From assembly GCA_024226105.1 (NCBI GenBank), contig JAAELZ010000892.1:1-7416 (forward strand): DNA of 7,416 nucleotides, given 5' to 3'. The notes beneath the pieces were generated by a model. The model was not told the DNA's origin. It ran no database searches and worked only from the letters and a program-made list of their open reading frames with translations. This document shows, in pieces, positions 1 to 6,553 of the stretch. Both the position numbers and the translations under genes were made by a program. Position 1 is the stretch's first letter. The number at the start of each line of letters is the position of its first letter. Source of the stretch: Pseudomonadota bacterium (lineage in GTDB: Bacteria > Pseudomonadota > Gammaproteobacteria > Arenicellales > Poriferihabitantaceae).

Positions 1-279
1 GGCAAAGGCAAACACCGGACGGCCATCCACCATACCGTGACCGGTGATCACGCCATCGGAAGGCACTTCGACTGGTTCCATACCGAAATTGGTGCAGCGA
101 TGCTCGACGAACATGTCGATCTCACGAAATGTACCGGCATCAAATAATAGGTTGAGCCGCTCACGGGCGGTCAGCTTGCCTTTTTCGTGATGTTTGCTGA
201 CTCCTTTTTCTCCGCCCATCTGCAGGATCTTTTTCTCCCGCGCCTTAAGATCGTCTATCTTGTCTTGAACAATTCCCAT
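1..279 (-). CDS. Acyl-CoA carboxyltransferase subunit, N-terminal 93 residues (methylmalonyl-CoA decarboxylase alpha / propionyl-CoA carboxylase beta / transcarboxylase 12S type); runs off window
   Basis: Reading the minus strand from ATG at 279 gives an open frame of 93 codons to the window edge, beginning MGIVQDKIDDLKAREKK. It contains the family hallmarks GGEKGVSKHHEKGKLTARER (about residues 22-41), a DAGTF stretch, the EHRCTNFGME segment and PSDGVITGHGMVDGRPVFAFA. These are the N-terminal half-domain signatures of biotin-dependent carboxyltransferases acting on propionyl-/methylmalonyl-CoA. Family members run to about 510-520 residues, so roughly four fifths is missing. The start is supported by an AGGAAAGGA ribosome site upstream; the nearby ATG at 284 stops after one codon. 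It lies 14 nt after meaB and is almost certainly co-transcribed with mcm-meaB. Whether it works in ATP-dependent carboxylation, sodium-pumping decarboxylation or pyruvate transcarboxylation cannot be decided without its partners. Confidence 0.93.
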   Translation of the reverse strand, partial: MGIVQDKIDDLKAREKKILQMGGEKGVSKHHEKGKLTARERLNLLFDAGTFREIDMFVEHRCTNFGMEPVEVPSDGVITGHGMVDGRPVFAFA

Positions 280-293
280 CACATATTCCTTTC

Positions 294-1271
294 CTAACGG
301 TGAAGAAAAAGCAGTTTCTCTGCCGCGTTGGTGGCCACCATCTGTCCATTTTCTACTTTGCGTGCGAACTCCGGAAGTAATGACTGCACCTCCTGGTTCT
401 GAAAAAACTGGTCTTTGAGCCCCTCTTCCACCAAGTTCCACATCCAGGCCAGGGCTTGATGCCTGCGCTTCTTATCGAACTCGCCGACGGCGGAAAGTCT
501 TTGACCATAATCGCCGATGACCTTCCAGATTTTATCCAAACCGTCCATGTCTATGGCGCTGCACGTCAGCACCGGCGGCGACCAATGATCCGATATGGGT
601 TTGAGTAAGTGAAGGGCCGCTTCATACTCTCTTTTAGCCCGCCGGGCATTTTCGACATTATCGCCATCAGCCTTATTGATGGCGATGGCGTCGGCGATCT
701 CCAGCACCCCTTTTTTGATGCCTTGAAGTTCATCTCCGGCCCCGGCCAGCATCAGTACCAGAAAAAAATCCACCATGGACGCCACCGTGGTCTCGGATTG
801 ACCCACGCCTACGGTTTCTACGATGATCACATCAAAACCGGCTGCTTCGCATACCAGCATGGTCTCGCGGGTACGCCGGGCCACACCGCCAAGGGTGCCG
901 CCCGATGGAGATGGCCGGATAAACGCGTTGGGTTCAACAGATAGTTTTTCCATGCGCGTTTTATCACCTAATATACTGCCCCCGGAGCGGGTACTGGATG
1001 GATCTACGGCCAGAACCGCTACTTTGGATCCGTTGGCGGTCAGGTGCATGCCAAAACTTTCGATAAAAGTGCTTTTGCCCACGCCGGGAACTCCGGTGAT
1101 CCCAAGCCGAGTGGCCTGGCCGGTATGGGGCAAAAGACTGTCCACAACCTGCATGGCCAACTCGCGATGGGCTGGATGGACACTTTCGATCAGGGTGATG
1201 GTCCGGGCCAGGATCGCTCGCTGGCCCGACATCACACCGTCGATATAGTATTGTGGATCCGTGTTTTTCAT
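294..1271 (-). CDS. meaB: Methylmalonyl-CoA mutase-associated GTPase MeaB (ArgK family)
   Basis: A 325-residue G3E-class P-loop GTPase that, in the family, gates adenosylcobalamin delivery to methylmalonyl-CoA mutase and protects it from inactivation. Visible motifs, numbered from the ATG at 1271: Walker A GVPGVGKST at 60-68, the VDPSSTRSGGSILGDKTRM block at 89-107, ETVGVGQSE (switch II region) at 152-160, and the guanine-specificity motif NKAD at 199-202. The frame extends nine codons further to a GTG at 1298, but I chose the ATG at 1271 because it overlaps the mcm stop codon (TAATG, one shared base) and has GGAAGG just upstream; the length also fits the family. Cytoplasmic. The one-base overlap with mcm implies translational coupling, as expected for a chaperone and its client. 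The carboxyltransferase gene follows after 14 nt. Confidence 0.96.
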   Translation of the reverse strand: MKNTDPQYYIDGVMSGQRAILARTITLIESVHPAHRELAMQVVDSLLPHTGQATRLGITGVPGVGKSTFIESFGMHLTANGSKVAVLAVDPSSTRSGGSILGDKTRMEKLSVEPNAFIRPSPSGGTLGGVARRTRETMLVCEAAGFDVIIVETVGVGQSETTVASMVDFFLVLMLAGAGDELQGIKKGVLEIADAIAINKADGDNVENARRAKREYEAALHLLKPISDHWSPPVLTCSAIDMDGLDKIWKVIGDYGQRLSAVGEFDKKRRHQALAWMWNLVEEGLKDQFFQNQEVQSLLPEFARKVENGQMVATNAAEKLLFLHR

Positions 1272-3397
1272 TAACCTTCCAACAACACGCTTAAACACTT
1301 GAGCGCCGAGTCGGTTATCGGTGTGCCGGGACCGAATACGCCGATCACACCGGCCTGGTACAGCTCTTCATAGTCGCCCGGTGGGATTACCCCGCCAACG
1401 GCCACTTTGATCTCTTCGCCGCCGCACTTTTTCAGCTCGGCGATCAGGTTTGGCACCAGGGTTTTGTGTCCGGCGGCCAGGCTGGAGGCACCGACTAAGT
1501 GCACGTCGTTTTCAACGGCCATGCGGGCCACTTCTTCCGGGGTCTGGAACATGGGACCGATGTCCACGTCAAAGCCCAGGTCGGCATAGCCGGTGGCAAC
1601 CACTTTCACACCACGGTCATGGCCGTCCTGGCCCATTTTGGCCATCAGGATGCGCGGACGACGTCCGTTTTTGTCCATAAAGGCCTGGGTTTGCGCCTGG
1701 ATCTGTTTGAACTGATCCGAATCGCCGAACTCGGAGGCGTATACGCCGGACACGCAGCGCGTGGTGGCCACATAGCGGCCGAACACTTTTTCCATGGCAT
1801 CGGAGATCTCGCCCACGGTGGCCCGCAAGCGCACGGCGGGAAGCACGGCTTCCAACAGGTTGGCATCGCCCTCGGCCGCAGCGGTCAGATCGGCCAGGGC
1901 TTTTTCCACGGCAGCGTTGTCGCGGCTGGCTTTGATCTGTTTCAACCGTTCGACTTGCTCTTGGCGAACCGCATCGGTTACTTCGCGCACTTCAAAGTTT
2001 ACGCTTTCTTCGATCTTGTATTTGTTCACGCCCACGATCACCTCCTTGCCCTGGTCGATCTGGGCCTGGCGCCGTGCGGCCGACTCTTCGATGCGCAGTT
2101 TGGGCATGCCCGACTCGATGGCCTTGGCCATGCCGCCCAGCTCTTCGATCTCGTCGATGATCTTTTGGGCTTCTTTGATCAGACCGTCGGTCAGGCTTTC
2201 CACATAGTAGGAGCCGGCCAAAGGATCTACGGCCTTGCATACCTGGCTCTCTTCCTGAACGATGATCTGGGTGTTGCGCGCGATGCGGGCTGAAAAGTCG
2301 GTGGGCAGTCCCACGGCTTCGTCAAACGAGTTGGTGTGCAGCGACTGGGTGCCGCCCAGGACTGCGGACATGCACTCTAAGGTGGTGCGGATCACGTTGT
2401 TGTACGGATCCTGTTCGGTCAGGCTCCAGCCAGAGGTCTGGCAGTGGGTGCGCAGCATGGTCGATTTGGGGTTTTTGGGGTTAAACGGGCTGATCAGCCG
2501 GTGCCACAAAAACCGGGCTGCGCGCAGCATGGCGATCTCCATGAAAAAGTTCATGCCGATGCCGAAGAAAAAGGAAAGCCGCGGGGCAAAGGTGTCGATG
2601 TCCATGCCTGCGGAAAGCGCCGTGCGCACATATTCCACACCGTCGGCCAGGGTAAAGGCCAGTTGCAGGGCCGAGTTGGCCCCGGCTTCCATCATGTGGT
2701 AGCCGGAAATGCTGATGGTGTTGTACTTGGGCATGTGCTCGGAACTAAAGGCCATGATGTCCGAGATGATCCGCATCGAGGGAAGCGGCGGATAGATATA
2801 GGTATTACGGGTTAAGTACTCTTTTAGAATATCGTTCTGGATGGTGCCCATCAATTGCTCATGTTTGACGCCCTGCTCTTCGGCGGCCACGATATAGCCG
2901 GCCAGAATCGGCAGCACGGCACCGTTCATGGTCATGGATACCGACATTTGATCCAGCGGAATCTGGTCGAACAATATCTTCATGTCTTCCACTGAATCGA
3001 TGGCCACACCGGCTTTGCCGATATCGCCCGATACCCGGGGATGATCTGAATCGTAGCCGCGATGGGTGGCCAGATCAAAGGCCACGGAAAGGCCTTTTTG
3101 CCCGGCGGCCAGGTTGCGCCGGTAAAAGGCATTGGACTCTGTGGCCGTGGAAAAACCAGCATACTGACGGATGGTCCAGGGACGGCCGGCATACATGGTG
3201 GCCATGGGGCCACGGGTGTAAGGGGCAAATCCGGGCATGCTGTTGACATGCTCCATGCCTTCCAGATCTTGCGCTGTGTTCAAAGGTTTGACTGCTATGC
3301 CTTCGGGCGTGTTCCAGGTTAAATCTTCCAGCTCACGCCCCCGCAACTGCTTGGTTGCCAGCTCTTGCCATTTTTTTTGATCGGGATGCTCCGCCAT
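1271..3397 (-). CDS. mcm: Methylmalonyl-CoA mutase, full-length catalytic subunit with B12-binding domain
   Basis: A 708-residue adenosylcobalamin-dependent mutase interconverting (R)-methylmalonyl-CoA and succinyl-CoA. The N-terminal TIM-barrel catalytic domain carries the CoA-ester site signature TRGPMATMYAGRPW (61-74) followed by TIRQYAGFSTATESNAFYRR (75-94), including the RQY segment (77-79) that contacts substrate. The C-terminal cobalamin domain (about 575-708) has the base-off DxHxxG motif as D591-G-H593-D-R-G596, where H593 should be the lower cobalt ligand, plus the downstream GASS and VGGVIPPGD nucleotide-loop segments. Length matches single-gene mutases of the Sbm/MutB large-subunit type (about 710-730), so it probably acts as a homodimer without a small subunit. 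The ATG at 3397 is preceded by GAGGTG at good spacing. It heads an mcm-meaB-carboxyltransferase unit; candidate promoter, operator and leader structure lie in 3400-3517. Confidence 0.98.
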   Translation of the reverse strand: MAEHPDQKKWQELATKQLRGRELEDLTWNTPEGIAVKPLNTAQDLEGMEHVNSMPGFAPYTRGPMATMYAGRPWTIRQYAGFSTATESNAFYRRNLAAGQKGLSVAFDLATHRGYDSDHPRVSGDIGKAGVAIDSVEDMKILFDQIPLDQMSVSMTMNGAVLPILAGYIVAAEEQGVKHEQLMGTIQNDILKEYLTRNTYIYPPLPSMRIISDIMAFSSEHMPKYNTISISGYHMMEAGANSALQLAFTLADGVEYVRTALSAGMDIDTFAPRLSFFFGIGMNFFMEIAMLRAARFLWHRLISPFNPKNPKSTMLRTHCQTSGWSLTEQDPYNNVIRTTLECMSAVLGGTQSLHTNSFDEAVGLPTDFSARIARNTQIIVQEESQVCKAVDPLAGSYYVESLTDGLIKEAQKIIDEIEELGGMAKAIESGMPKLRIEESAARRQAQIDQGKEVIVGVNKYKIEESVNFEVREVTDAVRQEQVERLKQIKASRDNAAVEKALADLTAAAEGDANLLEAVLPAVRLRATVGEISDAMEKVFGRYVATTRCVSGVYASEFGDSDQFKQIQAQTQAFMDKNGRRPRILMAKMGQDGHDRGVKVVATGYADLGFDVDIGPMFQTPEEVARMAVENDVHLVGASSLAAGHKTLVPNLIAELKKCGGEEIKVAVGGVIPPGDYEELYQAGVIGVFGPGTPITDSALKCLSVLLEG

Positions 3398-3399
3398 TA

Positions 3400-3478
3400 T
3401 TGCACCTCATAGTTGCCGGGTAATTTGTCTTGCCCCCATGCCCGAAGTTGCAAACAAACCAGGGTCAAGGGCAATGGG
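3400..3478 (-). promoter_or_regulatory. Structured leader upstream of mcm with possible ribosome-site sequestration
   Basis: In the minus-strand transcript, an arm at 3478-3469 (CCCATTGCCC) can pair with one at 3443-3435 (GGGCATGGG), nine pairs with one bulged base. The loop between them holds UUGCAACUU (3453-3445). That loop sequence is complementary, with one mismatch and one G-U pair, to GAGGUGCAA (3408-3400), which contains the mcm ribosome-binding site. The GCCC arm can also pair with the GGGGGC run just downstream, so alternative folds exist. There is no cobalamin-riboswitch box and no U-tract. A structure-controlled start is inferred by eye only. Confidence 0.3.
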
Positions 3479-3485
3479 TTATAAT

Positions 3486-3517
3486 TGGATTTTATGGGTT
3501 CATTTGAAATCCATCAG
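3486..3517 (-). promoter_or_regulatory. Candidate mcm promoter with overlapping operator-like inverted repeat
   Basis: On the minus strand, CTGATG (3517-3512) and TAAAAT (3494-3489) are separated by 17 bases. The -10 matches consensus at five of six positions; the -35 is poor. A 7-bp perfect inverted repeat, TGGATTT (3486-3492) and AAATCCA (3507-3513), with a 14-bp spacer, covers the -10 and touches the -35. This is the usual position for a repressor site. The TetR gene immediately upstream is the natural candidate to bind it. Both promoter and operator are inferences from pattern and position; a downstream TATAAC (3483-3478) is an alternative -10. Confidence 0.3.
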
Positions 3518-3550
3518 CCAGACAAAGGCGGATTCCAACCGTAAAACCTT

Positions 3551-3564
3551 GGCACACATGTGCC
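3551..3564. other. Short inverted repeat just after the tetR stop (weak terminator or operator half)
   Basis: GGCACA and TGTGCC flank two bases, four bases beyond the TAA of the TetR gene. As RNA on the minus strand it can form a five-pair GC-rich hairpin with a four-base loop, followed after AAGG by only four U residues, which makes a weak terminator at best. Read-through from tetR into mcm is therefore possible. It could instead be a protein-binding palindrome. Confidence 0.3.
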
Positions 3565-3567
3565 TTA

Positions 3568-4173
3568 TTATATTTTGTTAAGGGGGCACTCAGGATGGAT
3601 AATCCCCCTCCATACCAACTCAAAAATGGCATTGGCCTCGGCAGCCAGACTCCCTTTCTGACCACGCTGAATCCACATAACAAAAGAACGTTGCACCATG
3701 CCGAGTATGACATCCAACAGCACCCCGGCACGCACCCTGGGATTGAGCAGACCTTCAACCTGTCCCTTCTTCAGCACTTCTAGAAAGAGATTGATCATCT
3801 TCTTTTGCTGGAAAGTCTCATCGGCCATCCAGGTGGCCATGGGCAAGGTCATAAACAAGATACGCCCCAGATGAGGATTTTTCTCATAATAATCGAGTTG
3901 CAGCCATAGGACCTTGCGTAATTTTTCTTTTAAATTTTCAATCCCTTGAAGATGATCAACTATCCTGTCGGTGAGTTTACCAAGCCAAATATCCACAAAT
4001 GCGAATACCAGACGCTCTTTGCTGCCGTAATGCTTGTATATGGTACTGAAACTGACACCCGCCTGTTTGGCTACATCACGAATGTTGGCTTTGTGAAAAT
4101 CAGAATGGGAAAAAATATCCAGAACGGCCTGTTCCAATCGTGTGTGAACTTCGGGACGGAGAGGAGGTAACAT
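3568..4173 (-). CDS. TetR/AcrR-family transcriptional regulator
   Basis: A 201-residue protein with an N-terminal TetR-type helix-turn-helix: a first helix around EVHTRLEQAVLDIF (8-21), then NIRDVAKQAGVSFSTIYKHYGSKERL (about 30-55), with the typical STIYKHYGSKE recognition-helix segment. Residues 56-201 form a helical ligand-binding and dimerisation region that names no ligand. Length is typical for the family. The ATG at 4173 has only a weak purine-rich site (GGAAAAGAA) about 11 bases upstream, and codons 3-5 read CCTCCTCTC, so translation may be inefficient, which would suit a repressor. It sits between the aminotransferase-mce unit and the mcm unit, all in one orientation, so it plausibly controls propionate or methylmalonyl-CoA genes with an acyl-CoA or related effector. 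That role comes from context only. Confidence 0.9.
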   Translation of the reverse strand: MLPPLRPEVHTRLEQAVLDIFSHSDFHKANIRDVAKQAGVSFSTIYKHYGSKERLVFAFVDIWLGKLTDRIVDHLQGIENLKEKLRKVLWLQLDYYEKNPHLGRILFMTLPMATWMADETFQQKKMINLFLEVLKKGQVEGLLNPRVRAGVLLDVILGMVQRSFVMWIQRGQKGSLAAEANAIFELVWRGIIHPECPLNKI

Positions 4174-4248
4174 TGTTATTTTGTTTCTTTTCCGTAAATT
4201 TAATTCGCCAAAGTCGCCATTTGCGATCTTACGCTGTTAGGTATTCCA

Positions 4249-4277
4249 GCCATACGCATGATAGGCGTTCATTTCAA
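4249..4277 (-). promoter_or_regulatory. Candidate tetR promoter containing a motif shared with the aminotransferase upstream region
   Basis: On the minus strand, TTGAAA (4277-4272; five of six to consensus) is followed after 17 bases by TATGGC (4254-4249; three of six). The interval contains ATCATGC, giving TTGAA-N10-ATCATGC, which is repeated with identical spacing upstream of the aminotransferase at 6455-6434. The plus-strand octamer GTTCATTT at 4267-4274 also occurs in the mcm upstream region at 3498-3505. The start of transcription would lie about 70 nt before the tetR ATG. Confidence 0.3.
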
Positions 4278-4540
4278 TCTGCGAAATATAGTTACATACA
4301 ATATTATTGCTTAACTAATTAATTTATTTGGCAAATATTAAGAACATCAGTATTAAGCCACTAATTTACAGTAACACTGTTATGCGAAATATAGATATAT
4401 CCGCGCTCACACTTGGGTGTCAAGGGAAAACACTATACCGATTTATTATTACCTTAATTATAGGAACGCTTATAAACGCCCGATCCAAAGCAACAAGAAA
4501 CAAACGTGAAGCCATTGATCAACTCCGTTTTATATTTTTG
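4278..4540. other. AT-rich gene-free segment between tetR and the BIME copy
   Basis: This stretch is visibly richer in A and T than the flanking genes, with runs such as TTAACTAATTAATTTATT near 4311-4328. I see no credible gene: the plus-strand open frames here have no convincing ribosome site or protein signature, and one runs on into the repeat. No tRNA, riboswitch or terminator was recognised. It may be decayed sequence or contain distal tetR promoter elements. Confidence 0.5.
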
Positions 4541-4640
4541 TGTAGTTCAGGGTGCGAGCGAAGCGAGTTCCCTGACAATAGCATCGGTCGAGCATCAACC
4601 CTGATTGTCAGGTAACGCCTGCGGCGCAACCTGACCTACA
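4541..4640. repeat. BIME-like element, copy A: two inverted REP palindromes
   Basis: The left REP (4541-4576) starts TGTAG and forms a hairpin with stem CAGGG/CCCTG around a core containing the mirror sequence GAGCGAAGCGAG. The right REP (4607-4640) is inverted: read on the minus strand it starts TGTAG, then GTCAGGTTGCGCC with its near-perfect complement and a three-base loop. The outward-facing GTAG tetranucleotides followed by imperfect hairpins match the architecture of REP elements mobilised by RAYT (Y1-type) transposases. The left REP is 35/36 and the right REP 33/34 identical to copy C at 6554-6654; the 30-bp spacer is less conserved. No RAYT gene lies in the window. Confidence 0.8.
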
Positions 4641-4668
4641 TATTGGCAATTTACCGGATGATAAGCAT

Positions 4669-4709
4669 AAAAAACCCCCGTGCGTGAATACCTGCACGCG
4701 GGGGTTTTT
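4669..4709 (-). terminator. Rho-independent terminator of the aminotransferase-mce unit (bidirectional)
   Basis: A strong GC stem, CGGGGG (4699-4704) with CCCCCG (4675-4680) plus CACG (4695-4698) with CGTG (4683-4686), has a two-base bulge and an eight-base loop. It is flanked by T5 (4705-4709) on one side and A6 (4669-4674) on the other. Read on the minus strand it ends in a six-U tract about 55 nt past the mce stop. The plus-strand reading also ends in five T residues, so it could work both ways. Confidence 0.9.
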
Positions 4710-4762
4710 CGCTCTGTAAAGATGGGTATCGTCAGTAAAACGAATCAGATTTGTTTATCACA

Positions 4763-5170
4763 TCAACCGGAGCGTTCGCAAAGCTCCACCAAGACACCAT
4801 TGGTGGCCTTGGGATGCAAAAATGCAATTTTAGCGCCGCCGGCTCCCAAGCGGGGAACCTCATCGATGAGCCGGACACCTTTGGCTTTTAACTCCGCCAA
4901 GGCTTCTTCAACATTTTCAACTCGAAAGGCGATATGCTGAATTCCCTGCCCCCGCTTTTCGATATATTTGGCCACAGGACCGTCCGGTGCCGTGGACTCC
5001 AACAGCTCCACCTCACTCTCACCCACCGGGAAAAAAGCCGTGGTCACCTTTTGGGCCTCAACTGTCTCGCTGCCCTCGAAGGGCAGCCCGAGCACTTCTG
5101 TCCAAAACGCTTTGCCTTGATCAATACTATCCACTGCGATTCCCAAATGATCAATTTTTAAAATCTTCAT
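4763..5170 (-). CDS. mce: Methylmalonyl-CoA epimerase (VOC superfamily)
   Basis: A 135-residue vicinal-oxygen-chelate protein with two beta-alpha-beta-beta-beta modules, beginning MKILKIDHLGIAV. It interconverts (S)- and (R)-methylmalonyl-CoA between the carboxylation and mutase steps. Likely divalent-metal ligands by family pattern are H8 (in DHLGIAV), E55 (in SEVELLE), H79 (in GIQHIAF) and E129 (in GVLVELCE). The tail LGAGGAKIAFLHPKATNGVLVEL (about 109-131) is typical of bacterial epimerases. Length matches the family (about 130-150). The frame stays open upstream to 5299, but that part overlaps the aminotransferase and has no VOC character; the ATG at 5170 has GGAG six bases upstream. It lies 22 nt after the aminotransferase stop, so the two are very likely co-transcribed, and it is followed by the terminator at 4709-4669. 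Confidence 0.95.
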   Translation of the reverse strand: MKILKIDHLGIAVDSIDQGKAFWTEVLGLPFEGSETVEAQKVTTAFFPVGESEVELLESTAPDGPVAKYIEKRGQGIQHIAFRVENVEEALAELKAKGVRLIDEVPRLGAGGAKIAFLHPKATNGVLVELCERSG

Positions 5171-5192
5171 AGTTGCTCCATTCTTCGTTGAT

Positions 5193-6374
5193 TTAGTGAT
5201 ATTTGGCCATGACCCTCTTAAATCCCGGCAAGGCGTTAATGATGGTTTCATCCGCAACACAAAAAGCAATACGGAAGTGACCAGGACCGGCAAAACCACT
5301 GCCCGGCACGGTAAGTATCAGTTCCTGTTGAAGCGCACGAACGAATTCGACATCATCCTCTATGGGTGTGCGCGGAAACAAATAAAAGGCACCGGGCGGC
5401 TTGATAAACTCGTAGCCGGCGTCATCCAGACCCTCGCACAAAAGATCACGCTTATGCAGATAAGCGCCGATATCCACACTTTTACCCTGCAGACAGGCCA
5501 CCACCCGTTGCATCAACGCCGGCGCGTTGACAAAACCTAAAATTCTGTTGGTCAGGGTCATTGCCGCCATGACCTCTTCCTTATAATCAGCCTCCGGATG
5601 AACGACTGCAAATCCGATGCGCTCACCCGGAATAGAAAGGTCCTTGGAATAGGAAGTGGCAATAATACTCTGATCGTAGGCCTTGAATATACTGGGGACC
5701 TGATGGTCGTCGAACACAATCTTGCGGTATGGTTCATCGGAGATTAAGTAAATAGTCCGCCCCAACGCCTTGCCCTTGGATTGAAGCAAAGACCCCAAAG
5801 CGGCCAGACTCTCTTCAGAGTAAATTTGGCCGGTGGGGTTATTGGGCGAATTGATGAGCACCGCTTTGGTCCTGGAGTTAATCTCCGCCTCAATTGCGGA
5901 CAGATCCAGGGTGAAGTCATCGTGGGCAGGCACCATGCGCAGCACGCCGCCATGGTTGTCTACATAAAACTTGTACTCAACGAAACAGGGCGTGGAAACA
6001 ACAACCTCGTCTCCCGGATCGAGCAACGCCTTGAATATCACATTGAGAGCGCCGGCTGCCCCGCAGGTCATGATAATGTCTCCCCCACCTATGGGAACCC
6101 CCTGCTCATTTGTCAAATAAGCTGCCACCTCTTCACAAACCTGGGGAAAACCGGACTGGGGCATATAACAATGATCGCCCAGGCCGCAAGTCGACACCGC
6201 ATCCAGCAAAATCTCATTGAACTGATCCGGCGGCGGCAAGTTGGGATTGCCCAAACTGAAATCAAATACCTTATCCGCACCATGTTGCGCTTTCAGCCGA
6301 CCACCTTCTTCAAACATTTTTCGAATCCATGACGATTGCTCCATCACGGTGCGAATCTTATTGGCTACGGTCAT
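5193..6374 (-). CDS. PLP-dependent class I/II aminotransferase (aspartate aminotransferase-like)
   Basis: A 393-residue fold-type I aminotransferase. Visible features: the substrate-loop region FSLGNPNLPPPDQF (39-52), SPNNPTG (176-182), the pyridine-nitrogen aspartate D213 and Y216 in SDEPYR, the PLP-lysine motif SYSKDLSIPGERIGF with K244 as Schiff-base lysine and R252 as phosphate contact, and a C-terminal carboxylate-binding arginine R368 in GHFRIAFC. All key residues are present. The start is ATG at 6374, with AGGAG eight bases upstream; a longer frame to GTG at 6407 lacks a ribosome site. It is followed after 22 nt by mce. The family transaminates amino acids with 2-oxoglutarate, but the substrate here is not visible. 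Possible links to the pathway are oxaloacetate/aspartate balance, if the carboxyltransferase is a transcarboxylase, or catabolism of amino acids that yield propionyl-CoA. Both are inference. Confidence 0.93.
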   Translation of the reverse strand: MTVANKIRTVMEQSSWIRKMFEEGGRLKAQHGADKVFDFSLGNPNLPPPDQFNEILLDAVSTCGLGDHCYMPQSGFPQVCEEVAAYLTNEQGVPIGGGDIIMTCGAAGALNVIFKALLDPGDEVVVSTPCFVEYKFYVDNHGGVLRMVPAHDDFTLDLSAIEAEINSRTKAVLINSPNNPTGQIYSEESLAALGSLLQSKGKALGRTIYLISDEPYRKIVFDDHQVPSIFKAYDQSIIATSYSKDLSIPGERIGFAVVHPEADYKEEVMAAMTLTNRILGFVNAPALMQRVVACLQGKSVDIGAYLHKRDLLCEGLDDAGYEFIKPPGAFYLFPRTPIEDDVEFVRALQQELILTVPGSGFAGPGHFRIAFCVADETIINALPGFKRVMAKYH

Positions 6375-6426
6375 ATGGGGATCTCCTAACCACTTGGGTA
6401 AGAACACATTAAAATGGGAACTTACT

Positions 6427-6455
6427 CATTTAGGCATGATCGCCATAAAATTCAA
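6427..6455 (-). promoter_or_regulatory. Candidate promoter of the aminotransferase-mce unit
   Basis: On the minus strand, TTGAAT (6455-6450; four of six) and TAAATG (6432-6427; three of six) are 17 bases apart. They enclose the ATCATGC element in the same position as in the tetR upstream region: plus-strand GCATGAT (6434-6440), then ten bases, then TTCAA (6451-6455). Sixteen of 22 positions agree between the two sites. The hexamers alone are weak, and the conserved spacing is the main support. Confidence 0.35.
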
Positions 6456-6482
6456 GTCTGACTTTTTACGAGACCATAAAAG

Positions 6483-6510
6483 TAACGCCTACGGTGCAAC
6501 CTGACCTACA
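6483..6510. repeat. Solo, truncated right-hand REP element (copy B)
   Basis: These 28 bases match the outer part of the right REP of copy C at 27 of 28 positions, ending ACCTGACCTACA. The opening GTCAGG of the inner stem is missing and replaced by unrelated AT-rich sequence, so the hairpin is incomplete. It lies 43 nt from copy C in the same orientation as that element's right REP. This is consistent with a decayed or partially deleted unit. Confidence 0.7.
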
Positions 6511-6553
6511 GGTTGCCAAAGGAATATAGAATACCCCATGCCTAACCTTTTTG

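Noticed and set aside
1272..1298. Upstream GTG start for meaB at 1298
   Set aside because: The ATG at 1271 has a ribosome site and a one-base overlap with the mcm stop; the nine extra codons look unlike the family's N-terminus.
1499..2293. 264-codon open frame on the plus strand
   Set aside because: It lies wholly antisense to the well-supported mutase gene; its composition (many H, G, F) is a shadow of that gene's codon bias, and no domain or ribosome site is visible.
3398..3567. Cobalamin riboswitch ahead of the B12-dependent mutase
   Set aside because: No B12-box (GCCACTG-like) sequence and the spacer is too short for the usual aptamer plus expression platform.
4140..4322. 60-codon plus-strand open frame overlapping the tetR start
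   Set aside because: It overlaps the tetR start and promoter region and shows no family signature.
4328..4615. 95-codon plus-strand open frame in the gene-free stretch
   Set aside because: AT-rich, no convincing ribosome site, no recognisable motif, and its 3' part is made of the BIME repeat.
4541..4640. BIME copy A as a tRNA or structured small RNA gene
   Set aside because: The palindromes lack any cloverleaf, anticodon or CCA-end arrangement, and the same unit recurs at 6554, which fits a repeat better.
5171..5299. Extended N-terminus for the epimerase gene
   Set aside because: The extra residues overlap the aminotransferase coding region in another frame and lack VOC character; ATG at 5170 has a good ribosome site.
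5781..6332. 183-codon open frame on the plus strand
   Set aside because: Antisense to the aminotransferase, whose catalytic motifs are all intact; no protein-family signature of its own.
6375..6407. Upstream GTG start for the aminotransferase at 6407
   Set aside because: No ribosome site precedes it, whereas AGGAG is well placed before the ATG at 6374.
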